The notes under the pieces were generated by a model, which was not told the origin of the DNA, did not search any database, and saw nothing but the letters and a program-made list of their open reading frames with translations. A stretch of 64,000 bases of DNA, from assembly GCA_036399055.1 (NCBI GenBank), contig DASWNX010000033.1, forward strand, positions 92,953 to 156,952, written 5' to 3'. Each line of letters opens with the position of its first letter. Positions within the stretch are counted from its first letter, which is position 1. The position numbers and the translations under genes were made by a program. This document shows positions 37,004 through 46,385 of this stretch, piece after piece. The stretch comes from Jatrophihabitans sp. Lineage in GTDB: Bacteria; Actinomycetota; Actinomycetes; Mycobacteriales; Jatrophihabitantaceae.

Positions 37004-38307
37004 GGCGCCGGCCGGGTGGCGGTCGCGGCTGCCCGGGCGGCGGCCGGCAGCGCCTCGGCGATCCTGGCCACAGCGGCGTCGTCGTGCGCGGCGGTGACGA
37101 ACCAGGCTTCGAAAGCGCTCGGCGGCAGGTACACCCCCGCGTCGAGCATGGAGTGGAAGAACGGGCCGTACCGGAAGCTCTCGGTGGCCTTGGCCTGGGC
37201 GAAGTCGGTGACCGGGGTCTGGCCGAAGAACACCGAGAACATGTTGCCGGCGTACTGCAACTGGTGGGCCACGCCTTCGGCGGCCAGGGCCTCGGAGACC
37301 AGCCGGCCGACCGTGAAGGCGGTGGCGTCGAGCCGGGCGTAGACCTCGGAGTCGGCGTTGCGCAGGGTGGCAAGCCCCGCAGCGACCGCGACCGGGTTAC
37401 CCGACAGCGTGCCGGCCTGGTAGACCGGGCCGGCCGGCGCCAGGAACGACATCACGTCGCCGCGGCCGCCGAAGGCGGCTGCCGGCAGCCCTCCGGACAT
37501 CACCTTGCCGAAGGTGAACAGGTCGGCCTCGACCGGGTCGAGGCCGTGCCAACCCGACCTGCTGACCCGAAAACCGGTCATCACCTCGTCCATGATCAGC
37601 AGCGACCCGTGCCTGGCGGTGATCTCGCGCAGCGCCTGGTTGAACCCCGGCTGCGGAGGCACCGCGCCCATGTTGCCCGCCGCGGCCTCGGTGATGACGC
37701 AGGCAATGTCGGGGCCGTTGAGCTCGAAGGCCGCTTCGACCGCAGCGACGTCGTTGTAGGGCAGCACGATGGTCTCGCTGGCTTGGGCGCCGGTGACGCC
37801 GGGGGTGTCGGGCAGGCCCAGGGTGAGCACCCCGGAGCCGGCGCTGGCCAGCAGCGAGTCGACGTGGCCGTGGTAGCAGCCGGCGAATTTGACCACCTTC
37901 GGGCGGCCGGTGAAGCCGCGGGCCAGCCGGATGGCCGACATGGTGGCCTCGGTGCCGGAGTTGACCAGCCGCACCTCCTGCACTGGCTCCACCCGGGCGA
38001 TGAGCTCCTCGGCCAACTCGACCTCGCCGATGGTCGGGGTGCCGAAGGACAGCCCCTGGGTCGCGGCGTAGCGGACCGCCTCGACCACCGCCGGATGGGC
38101 GTGGCCGAGGATCATCGGACCCCACGAGGCCACCAGGTCGACGTAGGTCCGCCCGTCGGCGTCGGTCAGGTACGGGCCCTGGCCGCTCACCATGAACCGA
38201 GGCGTGCCGCCGACCGCGCGGAAGGCCCGGACCGGTGAGTTGACCCCGCCGGGGATGACCTTCTGGGCTCGGGCGAACAGCTCTGCTGAGATGGGTGCGT
38301 CGCTCAC
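37000..38307 (-). CDS. hemL: glutamate-1-semialdehyde 2,1-aminomutase
   Basis: PLP enzyme making 5-aminolevulinate in the C5 haem pathway, after HemA. 435 residues. Marks are [32 protein letters not shown] and [19 protein letters not shown], which holds the PLP-binding Lys. It overlaps the phosphatase gene by four bases. It supplies haem for the neighbouring cytochrome c assembly genes. Confidence 0.96.
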   Translation of the reverse strand: MSDAPISAELFARAQKVIPGGVNSPVRAFRAVGGTPRFMVSGQGPYLTDADGRTYVDLVASWGPMILGHAHPAVVEAVRYAATQGLSFGTPTIGEVELAEELIARVEPVQEVRLVNSGTEATMSAIRLARGFTGRPKVVKFAGCYHGHVDSLLASAGSGVLTLGLPDTPGVTGAQASETIVLPYNDVAAVEAAFELNGPDIACVITEAAAGNMGAVPPQPGFNQALREITARHGSLLIMDEVMTGFRVSRSGWHGLDPVEADLFTFGKVMSGGLPAAAFGGRGDVMSFLAPAGPVYQAGTLSGNPVAVAAGLATLRNADSEVYARLDATAFTVGRLVSEALAAEGVAHQLQYAGNMFSVFFGQTPVTDFAQAKATESFRYGPFFHSMLDAGVYLPPSAFEAWFVTAAHDDAAVARIAEALPAAARAAATATRPAP

Positions 38308-38371
38308 CTGCCCAGTGTTCCAGCTTTGCCCGCGCCCGGTGACCGGCGGTCTGTCACCGGGCGCCGGTCAC

Positions 38372-38399
38372 CGGTGGTCCTTTACCGGTGGTCCTTTAC
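38372..38399. repeat. 14-bp direct repeat upstream of hemL
   Basis: CCGGTGGTCCTTTA occurs twice in a row in the 104-bp gap between hemL and the ABC transporter ATPase gene. The gap also has several GGTCACCGG-like palindromes. It may form the end of the ABC operon transcript; no promoter stands out. Confidence 0.5.
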
Positions 38400-38410
38400 C
38401 GGGCAGCCGC

Positions 38411-39199
38411 TCACAACCGGCCGGCTTCGATGATCCGGGCCAGGAATTGCCGGGTGCGGGCCTCAAGCGGGTCTGCCAGCACCTGCTCGGGTGGGCCGAC
38501 CTCCAGCAGCCGGCCGCCATCGAGGAAGCACACGGTGTCAGCGACCTGCCGGGCGAATCCCATCTCATGGGTGGCGATCACCATCGTCATGCCCTCGTCC
38601 TTGAGCTCGCGCAGCAGGCTCAGCACCTCACCCACCAGCTCCGGGTCAAGGGCCGAGGTGACCTCGTCCAGCAGCATCAGCACCGGCGAGTTCACCAGGG
38701 CCCGGGCGATCGCAACCCGCTGCTGCTGGCCGCCGGACAGCTCGTCGGGCCTGGCCGACGCCTTGTCCGAGAGCCCGACCCGCTCCAGCATCGCCAACGC
38801 CCGGGCCTCGGCCTCGGCGCGCGGCAGGCCGTGCACCCTGATCGGCGACAGGGTGACGTTCTGCAGCACCGACAGGTGCGGGAACAGGTTGAACGCCTGG
38901 AACACGATGCCGACCCGGGAGCGCACCTCGTCGGCGTTCATCCTCGGGTCGGTGACGTCGGCGCCGGCCAGCTCGATGACGCCGTCGTCGACCACCTCAA
39001 GCAGGTTCACGCACCGCAGCAGGGTGGACTTGCCCGAGCCGGAGGCGCCGATCAGCACGACGCACTCGCCCTGCGCGATGTCCAGGCTGACGTCGTCGAG
39101 CACCAGGTTCGAGCCGAAGGACTTGCGCAGGTTGCGGATCGACAGCAGGCCGGCGCCGTCCGGCGCCGGGTCCCACCTGGCAGCGGCTCGCCTTCTCAT
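38411..39199 (-). CDS. polar amino-acid ABC transporter, ATP-binding protein
   Basis: 262 residues of the GlnQ type. Walker A GASGSGKST, Q-loop FQAFNLFPHLSVLQNV, signature LSGGQQQRVAIARAL, Walker B VLMLLDEVTSALDPE and H-loop ATHEMGFARQVAD are intact. The ATG at 39199 overlaps the permease stop as ATGA. The longer open frame upstream is not part of the protein. Confidence 0.95.
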   Translation of the reverse strand: MRRRAAARWDPAPDGAGLLSIRNLRKSFGSNLVLDDVSLDIAQGECVVLIGASGSGKSTLLRCVNLLEVVDDGVIELAGADVTDPRMNADEVRSRVGIVFQAFNLFPHLSVLQNVTLSPIRVHGLPRAEAEARALAMLERVGLSDKASARPDELSGGQQQRVAIARALVNSPVLMLLDEVTSALDPELVGEVLSLLRELKDEGMTMVIATHEMGFARQVADTVCFLDGGRLLEVGPPEQVLADPLEARTRQFLARIIEAGRL

Positions 39200-40086
39200 A
39201 CCGCGCCACCGGAGACGCCGTACCAGCCCTGCCGTCTGGCGACCCAGTCGGTCAGCCTGGTGAGCGGGATAGTCAGGCAGACGAACAGGAAGCCGGCCAC
39301 GATGTAGGGCGTGTAGTTGAAGTCGGTGGCCGTCGAGATCTGGGCCGCGCGGATCGCGTCGACGACACCGAGGATGGAGATCAGCCCCGAGTCCTTCTGC
39401 AGCGACACGAAGTCGTTGAGCAGCGGCGGCAGCACCCGGCGAACCGCCTGCGGCAACACCACGTGACGTAAGGACTGGGAGTTGCTCAGCCCGAGCGAGC
39501 GGGCCGCCGCGCGCTGGGAGGGATGAACCGACTCGATCCCGGCGCGGAACACCTCGGCGACGTAGGCCGAATAGGTCAACACCAGCGCGGCGCCGCCGTA
39601 GACCACCACCGGCTGGAAGGAGACGCCGCCCAGGCTCAGCGCCGGCACTCCGAACCCGAGCAGCAGCAACACCAGGATCAGCGGAAGGCCGCGGAAAAGG
39701 TCGGTGTAGGCGGCGGCGAACATCCGCAGCGGAAAGAACACCGGCCCGCGCAGCGTTCGCAGGACGGCCAGCGCCAAGCCGAGCACCACCACCAGCACCG
39801 CGCAGGCCAGCATCACCCGAAGGTTGAGCCACAGGCCTTCGGCGACGAGGGGGAAGGACTCTTTCGCCTTTTCCCAGTTGAAGAAAGTCTCATGGACTCG
39901 CGGCCAGCCCGGTGACGAGGTGACCGCGCCGATCGCCACCGCGACCAGCACCAGGGTGCTCAGCGCCGCGGTGACCCCCGAGCGGATCGCCCTGCCGCGC
40001 CGGTAGGCCAGGCGCTGGCGCTGCAATTCTGAGGGCTGCCAGCTCGACTGGTCGGCAGGTGCGATCGACTGCGGCGCCCGCGCCAT
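39196..40086 (-). CDS. polar amino-acid ABC transporter, permease
   Basis: About 296 residues, with an N-terminal cytoplasmic extension of 35 residues and around six helices. The ATPase-docking EAA loop is EVFRAGIESVHPSQRAAARSLGLSNSQ. A long periplasmic loop (SSPGWPRVHETFFNWEKAKES) follows helix 1, as in HisM/GltK-type permeases. The stop of the binding-protein gene overlaps this start (TGATG, or GTGA from the GTG at 40089). Confidence 0.93.
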   Translation of the reverse strand: MARAPQSIAPADQSSWQPSELQRQRLAYRRGRAIRSGVTAALSTLVLVAVAIGAVTSSPGWPRVHETFFNWEKAKESFPLVAEGLWLNLRVMLACAVLVVVLGLALAVLRTLRGPVFFPLRMFAAAYTDLFRGLPLILVLLLLGFGVPALSLGGVSFQPVVVYGGAALVLTYSAYVAEVFRAGIESVHPSQRAAARSLGLSNSQSLRHVVLPQAVRRVLPPLLNDFVSLQKDSGLISILGVVDAIRAAQISTATDFNYTPYIVAGFLFVCLTIPLTRLTDWVARRQGWYGVSGGAV

Positions 40087-40964
40087 CACTTCAGCTCAGG
40101 CGCTCCGCCGGCGGTGGCCAGCCACTGCTCCTGAAGCCGGGTGAGCGCTCCCTCGCCGCGCAGCGCGTCAACCGCCTTGGAGACGCACGAGGTCAGCTTG
40201 GAGCCCTTGCTGAGCACGAACCCGAACTGCTCGGGCGAGCTGCCGGAGGAGATCTGGCCGACGATCTTGCCGTTGTCCAGTTGGGCGGCGCTCATGTAGA
40301 AACCGGTGGGCAGGTCTACCACGATGCCGTCGATCTGCTTGTTCTTCAGGGCCTGGACGGCGAGGTCGTTGGTGTCGTACACCGATGGCTTCTTGGAGGG
40401 CTTGATGGTGTCGGTGATGGTCTTGTAGCTGGTGGTGCCGACCTGGGCGCCCAGCTTGGCGTCCTTCAGCTGGGCCAGCGAGGTGGCGCTGGCGATCTTG
40501 CTGCCGGTGTAGCTGACGACCGACTGCGCGACGTCGTAGTAGCCGGTGGAGAAGTCCACCGCCTTCCTGCGCTCCTCGCTGATCGAGACCTGGTTGACGT
40601 CGACGTCGAAGTTCTTGCGGCCTGGGGTCACCACGCTGTTGAAGGAGGCGGTGACCCACTTGACTTCGGACGGCTTGAAACCCAGCCGCTCGGCCACCGC
40701 ATAGGCCACTGCCGACTCGTAACCCTTGCCGTTACTGGGCTTGTTGTCCGAGAACCACGGCTCGTAGGCCGGGTTGTCGGTGGCCACGGTGAAGACGCCC
40801 GGCGTGATCAGGCTCAGCTTCGACTTGTCGCACTCATCGGCCGCGGCGCTGACCGCCGGCGCGCTGGTGTTCGCGGCTGGGTTGTCGTCGGTCGGCGAGC
40901 AGGCGGTGACGCCGAGCAGGGCCACGACTGACATCGCGGCAGCGGAGACGGAACGGACGAGCAT
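40086..40964 (-). CDS. polar amino-acid ABC transporter, substrate-binding lipoprotein
   Basis: 292 residues. The signal peptide ends in a lipobox (VVALLGVTACSP), followed by a Thr/Ala/Ser-rich linker and an SBP_bac_3 domain: TVATDNPAYEPWFSDNKPSNGKGYESAVAYAVAERLG, then VSISEERRKAVDFSTGYYD. ATG 40964 is preceded by AAGGAG at good spacing. First gene of the binding protein-permease-ATPase operon. The family binds glutamate, glutamine or other polar amino acids; the exact ligand is not evident. Confidence 0.94.
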   Translation of the reverse strand: MLVRSVSAAAMSVVALLGVTACSPTDDNPAANTSAPAVSAAADECDKSKLSLITPGVFTVATDNPAYEPWFSDNKPSNGKGYESAVAYAVAERLGFKPSEVKWVTASFNSVVTPGRKNFDVDVNQVSISEERRKAVDFSTGYYDVAQSVVSYTGSKIASATSLAQLKDAKLGAQVGTTSYKTITDTIKPSKKPSVYDTNDLAVQALKNKQIDGIVVDLPTGFYMSAAQLDNGKIVGQISSGSSPEQFGFVLSKGSKLTSCVSKAVDALRGEGALTRLQEQWLATAGGAPELK

Positions 40965-41085
40965 GTCAGGCTCCTTGATATGGGAAGCGTCCAGCATACG
41001 GCGGGGCACTTTTCACTGAGCGGGTCTGCAAGTCAGCCAGCCGGCGCTCGGCCGTCTCGTCGGGCCGTCTCGTGGGGCCGCCTCG

Positions 41086-41961
41086 TCAGCCAGCCGGCCA
41101 GCTCGGCCGGCTGGGTGGCCGGTCGAGCGGGCGCCGCATCACACACCGCCGGCCCATCGCGTCCAGGCCCAGCCGCGTCTCACGTCGGCGCAGCGCCTGC
41201 AGCTCAGGGGTGGCGGCGGGGATCTCGGTGAAACCCAGGCCGGCGTAGAACGGGCCGTTCCACGGCACGTCGGCGAAGGTGCACAGGGTGACCTGGTTGA
41301 ACCCCTGCTCGGCGGCCCACTCGCACGCGGCGTTCACCAGGGCGGCGCCGACGCCCCGTCGCATCTCTTTCGGGCGCACCGACAGCCCCTCGATGTGCGC
41401 CTGCCCGTCGACCACCTCGACCCTGATGTAACCGATGGGTGGCTGACCGGTCGCCGCAGGCTCGCTCGGTTCAGGGTCGCTTGGTCGGGGGTCGCTTGGT
41501 CCAGGGTCGCTTGGTCGGGGGTCGCTTGGTCGGGGGTCGCGCGCTGCGGGGGCGCTTGGCTGCCGGCGGGCTACCAGCAGCAGCTTCGCCCCGGCTAGCT
41601 CGTCGGTGGTGGCCGGACCGGGAGTGCTGCCGTAGCCGGCGACTTCGAAGAGCTTGTCGGCGGCTACTTCGATCTCAACCAACTGCGGCAGGTCCGCGGA
41701 GTCCGCCGGGGCGATGACGATCGGCCTAACGGCAGCTGGGCCCGCTGCGGGCGTCCGGTCTGCGGGTGCCGGATCTGCGAAGGCCGAGTCGGGCGCGCCT
41801 CGGGCGGCCAGCAGGCTGATGCCTCCCACCACGATCAGCGCCCCCAGCCAGGCGGGCGAGTGCGTGCGACCGCCACCGAGCACGAAGTCCCAGATCCAGC
41901 CGAGGATGATCAGGCCGGTGAGCAGGCCGGCGCTGCGATACCGGGAGCGACGCCCGGTCAT
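41086..41961 (-). CDS. GNAT acetyltransferase fused to two N-terminal membrane helices
   Basis: 291 residues. Helices at about 10-30 (AGLLTGLIILGWIWDFVLGG) and 37-55 (PAWLGALIVVGGISLLAARG), then a Pro/Ala linker, then a GNAT domain with EGLSVRPKEMRRGVGAALVNAACEWAAEQGFNQVTLCTF and FYAGLGFTEIP. Between the first GNAT strand and the acetyl-CoA loop sits a low-complexity DPRPS repeat. Membrane-tethered GNAT proteins are uncommon. The gene is 25 bp after hemB on the same strand. Confidence 0.78.
   Translation of the reverse strand: MTGRRSRYRSAGLLTGLIILGWIWDFVLGGGRTHSPAWLGALIVVGGISLLAARGAPDSAFADPAPADRTPAAGPAAVRPIVIAPADSADLPQLVEIEVAADKLFEVAGYGSTPGPATTDELAGAKLLLVARRQPSAPAARDPRPSDPRPSDPGPSDPRPSDPEPSEPAATGQPPIGYIRVEVVDGQAHIEGLSVRPKEMRRGVGAALVNAACEWAAEQGFNQVTLCTFADVPWNGPFYAGLGFTEIPAATPELQALRRRETRLGLDAMGRRCVMRRPLDRPPSRPSWPAG
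41474..41548. repeat. in-frame 15-bp tandem repeat in the GNAT gene
   Basis: Five units of about 15 bp (GGGTCGCTTGGTCGG with small variants) encode the DPRPS-type pentapeptides. Length changes by 15 bp keep the frame, so copy number may vary between strains without destroying the protein. Confidence 0.85.
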
Positions 41962-41986
41962 CAGCGCCTCGGGTGGCGGGCCGGGC

Positions 41987-42985
41987 TCATCGCAGCAGGA
42001 TGGCTGCCTCGTGCGCCCAGTACGTCAAGATCATGGCCGCACCCGCCCGGCGGATCGACAGCAACGTCTCGAGCACGACCCGTTCGCGGTCGATCCAGCC
42101 GCGCTCGGCGGCGGCCTCGATCATCGCGTACTCACCCGAGACCTGATAGGCCGCGACCGGAACCGGCGAGGCCGCTGAGACCGCGGCGAGGATGTCGAGG
42201 TAGGGCAGCGCCGGCTTGACCATCACCATGTCAGCGCCCTCGGCCACGTCCAGAGCCACCTCCGCCAATGCCTCACGGGCGCCGCGGGCCGGGTCTTGCT
42301 GGTAGGTCAGCCGGTCACCGGTGAGCGAGGAGTCCACCGCCTCGCGGAACGGCCCGTAGAACGCCGAGGCGTACTTGGGCGCGTAGGCGAGCACGCCGAC
42401 GTCAGAGCGATTGGCCCCGTCCAGGGCCTGCCGAACCACGCCGACCTGGCCGTCCATCATGCCGCTCGTGCCGAGCAGGTCAGCGCCGGCCTCGGCCTGC
42501 GCCAATGCCATCGAGGCGTAACGCTGCAGGGTGGCGTCGTTGTCGACGGAGCCGTCGGTGGACAGCACCCCGCAGTGACCGTGGTCGGTGAACTCGTCCA
42601 GGCACAGGTCGCCCATCAGCACGGTCGCGTCGCCGAGCTCGAACTTCAGCCGAGCCAGAGCGAGGTTGAGGATGCCGTGCGGGTCGTCGGCGCCCGAGCC
42701 CACCGGGTCCTTATGCATCGGGATTCCGAACAGCATCAGCCCGCCGACGCCGGCCTCGACCGCGCCAATGGCGGCCTTGGCCAGCGAGTCGAGGGAGTGC
42801 TGGACCACCCCCGGCATCGAGCCGATCAGGCGCGGCTCGGAGGCGCTCTCAGCGACGAACATCGGCAGGATCAGGTCGCCCGGCCGCACCGAGACCTCAC
42901 CGGCAAGCCGGCGCAAGGCAGCTGTCCGCCGGAGCCGGCGAGGCCGCGACACCGGAAAGGCGGGGAGGGCGGGAAGATCATTCAC
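41987..42985 (-). CDS. hemB: delta-aminolevulinic acid dehydratase (porphobilinogen synthase)
   Basis: Condenses two 5-aminolevulinate to porphobilinogen. 332 residues. The catalytic lysines are in VLAYAPKYASAFYGPFREA and DMVMVKPALPYLDI. The metal loop reads DLCLDEFTDHGHCG, with two of the three zinc Cys and an Asp in place of the middle one, so metal use may be mixed. Start ATG 42985. It is separated from hemD by about 6 kb of accessory genes, whereas in many actinobacteria they adjoin. Confidence 0.95.
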   Translation of the reverse strand: MNDLPALPAFPVSRPRRLRRTAALRRLAGEVSVRPGDLILPMFVAESASEPRLIGSMPGVVQHSLDSLAKAAIGAVEAGVGGLMLFGIPMHKDPVGSGADDPHGILNLALARLKFELGDATVLMGDLCLDEFTDHGHCGVLSTDGSVDNDATLQRYASMALAQAEAGADLLGTSGMMDGQVGVVRQALDGANRSDVGVLAYAPKYASAFYGPFREAVDSSLTGDRLTYQQDPARGAREALAEVALDVAEGADMVMVKPALPYLDILAAVSAASPVPVAAYQVSGEYAMIEAAAERGWIDRERVVLETLLSIRRAGAAMILTYWAHEAAILLR

Positions 42986-43022
42986 CGGTCCAGCCTAGCT
43001 CGGACTGGTTGCCCTGCCCGGG

Positions 43023-43031
43023 TTATCCACA
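43023..43031 (+). promoter_or_regulatory. single consensus DnaA box
   Basis: TTATCCACA, a perfect DnaA-box match, in the 97-bp gap between divergent hemB and the DUF6318-like gene. No second box or AT-rich unwinding region is nearby, so it is not an origin. It could titrate DnaA or regulate one of the genes, or be chance. Confidence 0.5.
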
Positions 43032-43082
43032 AGTAAGTAGCCGGTCGGCCGGCCCGAGAACGAATCGGGCATCATCGCCGTT

Positions 43083-43739
43083 ATGGGTAAGCACATGCGG
43101 TTGGCCGGCTTGGCGCTGGTCGGCGTTCTGACACTGCTGGTCAGCGGCTGCAGCGGCGACGCCGGCCCGAACACCTCTACGGTGCCGGCGGCGAGCTCAG
43201 CGCCCAGCGCCAGCGCCGCTCCGACCTCGGCGAGGCCTACGCCGACCCCCCGACCCTATCCGGCGGACGTGCCGCTGACCGGCCACAACGTCAAGCCGGG
43301 CGAGAAGCCGCCGCTCTACCCGGCGGCCGCCCGCGCGCGGACGCAGGAGGGCGCCAACGCCTTCGCCGAGTTCTTCATGCGCACCCTCGACTGGGCCTAC
43401 GCCACCACCAACCCGTCCTACATGAAGCACTACTACGGCCCTACTTGCGGACAGTGCGATGGCCTAGCGAGGGGCATAAGCCGAACTGCAGCTGAAAAGC
43501 ACTGGTACTTGGGTGGTCGACTCACGGTGCACCGCGCAGAGAAAACTGCTATCGCACCGGTAACCGCACCTGCGGACTTCTGCGCCGTGATGAAGGTGGA
43601 CATCACTGCAACGTCAGTCGTGGATAAGACCGGCAAGGTCTTCAATGGGGATGGAGCCTACTTCGGCGACAACTTCAAGTTATGCAGCAAGAAGAGTGCT
43701 GACGGCTGGCAGCTCACCTACATGGCACGGATCTCATGA
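43083..43739 (+). CDS. DUF6318-like lipoprotein
   Basis: 218 residues. Signal peptide LAGLALVGVLTLLVSGCSG with a clear lipobox, then a Ser/Thr/Ala/Pro linker, then a domain with EGANAFAEFFMRTLDWAYATTNPSYMKHYYGPTCGQCDG, the pattern of the DUF6318 family in actinobacteria. Function unknown. From about base 43440 the base composition becomes clearly less GC-rich than the first half of the same gene, suggesting a recombined 3' part. Its TGA overlaps the next start (ATGA). Confidence 0.8.
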   Translation: MGKHMRLAGLALVGVLTLLVSGCSGDAGPNTSTVPAASSAPSASAAPTSARPTPTPRPYPADVPLTGHNVKPGEKPPLYPAAARARTQEGANAFAEFFMRTLDWAYATTNPSYMKHYYGPTCGQCDGLARGISRTAAEKHWYLGGRLTVHRAEKTAIAPVTAPADFCAVMKVDITATSVVDKTGKVFNGDGAYFGDNFKLCSKKSADGWQLTYMARIS

Positions 43740-44620
43740 AGCGAGCCAAACCACCGTTAGGTGCGGTGGCTTGCCTACTCCTTGTATTGCAGTTAGTAAC
43801 TTTCGCGCGAGCTAGCGCAGTTGGCGCTGATCCCTGCGGCGGAGGCAGCGGTGCCACCTTGCATGGCGGGACGGGTCCTGGATCTGTGGGCGTGACGGGA
43901 AGTTGCGGGGTGACTCCCACCGACTTGCCCCGTGGCAACGGGGCCTCGCCGGTGCTGGTGATCGACTGCGGCTACGCCACGGCGACCGATGACCACACCC
44001 ACTGGAACCCCTCCTGCGGCCCGACCGGTTTTCCCTGCCCACCGATTCCCGGCACCCCTAACCCGCATCAGTTCATCACCGTGGTGTCGCTGAGTGACAC
44101 CGCCGTACCCATCGCCGCCTGGTGCGCTGGCGCCACCACCCCGATGCCGTCGACCGCCGCGCTGCGCGACGAGGTGATCCGGCTGCTGCACCCGCCCGCG
44201 CTGGGGGTCTCGCCGAGCACCGGCACCGCCCTGATCAACCTGCGCACCCTGTTCTGGGTCGACACCGCGCCCGAGGTCGAGCTCGGCCGGGCCAGCCTGA
44301 TCGGCTTTCCGGTCAACCTGCGGGTCAGCTATGACCGCACCGAGTTCGACTTCGGCGACGGCGTCGCCGGCACCCTGACCGCCACTCCCGGCACCGCCTA
44401 CGACCCCGCCCAGGACTGCGGCTCCTGCGCCGACCGGTTCGGGCACAACTACACCCGGCGCGGACCGGTCACCGTCACCGCTCGGGTGTACTGGCACGCC
44501 CAGTTCCGCATCGGCGCCGGCTCCTGGATCGACATCCCCGGCGAGGTCACCGCCAACCAGCCGTCCCGAACCACCTTCACAGTCAAAGAATCCCGCGGCA
44601 CCCTCACCCCGCCCCGCTGA
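43736..44620 (+). CDS. secreted protein of unknown function
   Basis: 294 residues. Signal peptide PPLGAVACLLLVLQLVTFARASAVGA. The mature protein is rich in Gly, Pro, Thr and paired Cys (for example CGSCADRFGHNYTRRG). The segment YDRTEFDFGDGVAG ... YTRRGPVTVTARVYW resembles a PKD-like beta domain. No enzyme motif is seen. Translationally coupled to the lipoprotein, so the two may act together at the cell surface. The first 50 codons share the lower-GC patch; the rest returns to normal composition. Confidence 0.65.
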   Translation: MKRAKPPLGAVACLLLVLQLVTFARASAVGADPCGGGSGATLHGGTGPGSVGVTGSCGVTPTDLPRGNGASPVLVIDCGYATATDDHTHWNPSCGPTGFPCPPIPGTPNPHQFITVVSLSDTAVPIAAWCAGATTPMPSTAALRDEVIRLLHPPALGVSPSTGTALINLRTLFWVDTAPEVELGRASLIGFPVNLRVSYDRTEFDFGDGVAGTLTATPGTAYDPAQDCGSCADRFGHNYTRRGPVTVTARVYWHAQFRIGAGSWIDIPGEVTANQPSRTTFTVKESRGTLTPPR

Positions 44621-44692
44621 CACACCTCACCAGCGCACGCGCGCACGACCGCCGGCTAGCGCCGGTTTCCGCCGGCGAGTTGAATCCGGTCT

Positions 44693-46336
44693 ATGACCTC
44701 TGCGCCGCCGCCCGTCCTGCTCTCCTACGCCAGCGGCACCTCCACGGTGGGTCTGCTCGGCGACACCATCGGCGCCAACCTGGCCCGGACCGCCGCCCGA
44801 TATCCCGATCGGGATGCGGTTGTCGAGTGCGGCAGCGGCCGGCGACTCAGCTATGCCCAACTCGACGCCGCGGTCACCGAACTGGCCCGTGGCCTGCTCG
44901 CGCACCGTATCCAGATCGGTGAGCGGGTAGGCATCTGGGCCCCGAACTGCATCGACTGGATGCTGGTGCAGTACGCGACCGCTCGGATCGGCGTGATCGC
45001 GGTCAACATCAACCCTGCCTATCGCAGCCACGAGCTGGCCTACGTGTTGAAGCAGTCCGGTACCGCCATGCTGTTCTCGGCCCTAGAGCACAAGGGCAGC
45101 GACTACCGCGCGATGGTGACGGAGGTCGCCGGCGACTGCCCCGAGCTACGTGAGGTCATCTACCTCGGCGAGCCCGGTTGGACCGAGCTGGTGACCGACG
45201 GCGGGTCGGTCCCGCTTGCCGAGGTGCAGGCGGTGGCCGACGGCCTCGACCCGGATGATCCGATCAATATCCAGTACACCTCCGGCACCACCGGCTTTCC
45301 CAAAGGCGCCACCCTCAGCCACCACAACATCCTCAACAATGGCTATCTGGTCGGCGAGGGATGCTCCTACACCGAGCAGGACCGGATCTGTGTGCCGGTG
45401 CCGTTCTACCACTGCTTCGGCATGGTGATGGGCAATCTGGCGGCCACCAGCCACGGCGCCTGCGTGGTCATCCCGGCCGCCGGCTTCGACCCTGCCGCCA
45501 CCCTGCGGGCGGTGCAGGACGAGCGCTGCACGTCGCTGTACGGCGTGCCCACCATGTTCATCGCCGAACTGGCACTGACCGATTTCGCCGACTACGACCT
45601 GTCCTCGCTACGCACCGGAATCATGGCCGGCTCACCCTGCCCGGTCGAGGTGATGAAGCGGGTGATCAGCGAGATGCAGATGGTGGAGGTGACGATTTGC
45701 TACGGGATGACCGAGACCTCGCCGGTCTCCACCCAGACCCGAGCCGACGACTCGCTCGACCGCCGGACCGCCACCGTCGGCCGGGTGCACCCACACGTCG
45801 AGGTGAAGGTGATCGACCCGGTCAGCGGACGGTTGGCGCCGCGGGGCACGACGGGGGAGCTGTGTACCCGGGGCTACTCGGTGATGCGCGGGTACTGGAA
45901 CCAGCCCGATCAGACTGCCGAGGTGTTACGCGACGGTTGGATGCACACCGGCGACCTGGCGGTGATGGACAACGAGGGGTACCTCGCCATCGTCGGGCGC
46001 AGTAAGGACATGGTGATCCGCGGCGGCGAGAACGTCTATCCTCGCGAGGTGGAGGAGTTCCTCTACTCCCATCCCGACATCGAGGACGTCCAGGTGGTGG
46101 GTGTGCCGGATCGCAAGTATGGCGAGGAGCTGCTGGCGGCGGTGCGGCTTCGGCCTGGCGCCGCGCTCACGGAGCAAGAGGTGCGCGCTTACTGCCAAGG
46201 CCGACTTGCGCACTACAAGGTGCCGCGCTACGTCCAGTTCGTCACCGAGTACCCGATGACCGTGACCGGCAAGATTCAGAAGTTCAAGATCCGCGATGCC
46301 GCGGTGGCCGAGCTGGGCTTGCCAGCTGACCGCTGA
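44693..46336 (+). CDS. fatty acyl-CoA ligase, FadD35/ACSF2-like AMP-binding enzyme
   Basis: 547 residues. Adenylates a carboxylic acid and transfers it to CoA. Motifs: P-loop [46 protein letters not shown] and the catalytic Lys in [13 protein letters not shown]. The N-terminal [17 protein letters not shown] and [19 protein letters not shown] point to the FadD35/ACSF2 group acting on short to medium chains. It is followed on the same strand by an M20 peptidase gene. Confidence 0.93.
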   Translation: MTSAPPPVLLSYASGTSTVGLLGDTIGANLARTAARYPDRDAVVECGSGRRLSYAQLDAAVTELARGLLAHRIQIGERVGIWAPNCIDWMLVQYATARIGVIAVNINPAYRSHELAYVLKQSGTAMLFSALEHKGSDYRAMVTEVAGDCPELREVIYLGEPGWTELVTDGGSVPLAEVQAVADGLDPDDPINIQYTSGTTGFPKGATLSHHNILNNGYLVGEGCSYTEQDRICVPVPFYHCFGMVMGNLAATSHGACVVIPAAGFDPAATLRAVQDERCTSLYGVPTMFIAELALTDFADYDLSSLRTGIMAGSPCPVEVMKRVISEMQMVEVTICYGMTETSPVSTQTRADDSLDRRTATVGRVHPHVEVKVIDPVSGRLAPRGTTGELCTRGYSVMRGYWNQPDQTAEVLRDGWMHTGDLAVMDNEGYLAIVGRSKDMVIRGGENVYPREVEEFLYSHPDIEDVQVVGVPDRKYGEELLAAVRLRPGAALTEQEVRAYCQGRLAHYKVPRYVQFVTEYPMTVTGKIQKFKIRDAAVAELGLPADR

Positions 46337-46385
46337 GCGATCGCCGGTGTTTCCACCTCGCCACTCCCAAAGGCATGATGCCGGC

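Noticed and set aside
43023..43031. Replication origin
   Set aside because: One DnaA box only; no dnaA, dnaN or cluster of boxes.
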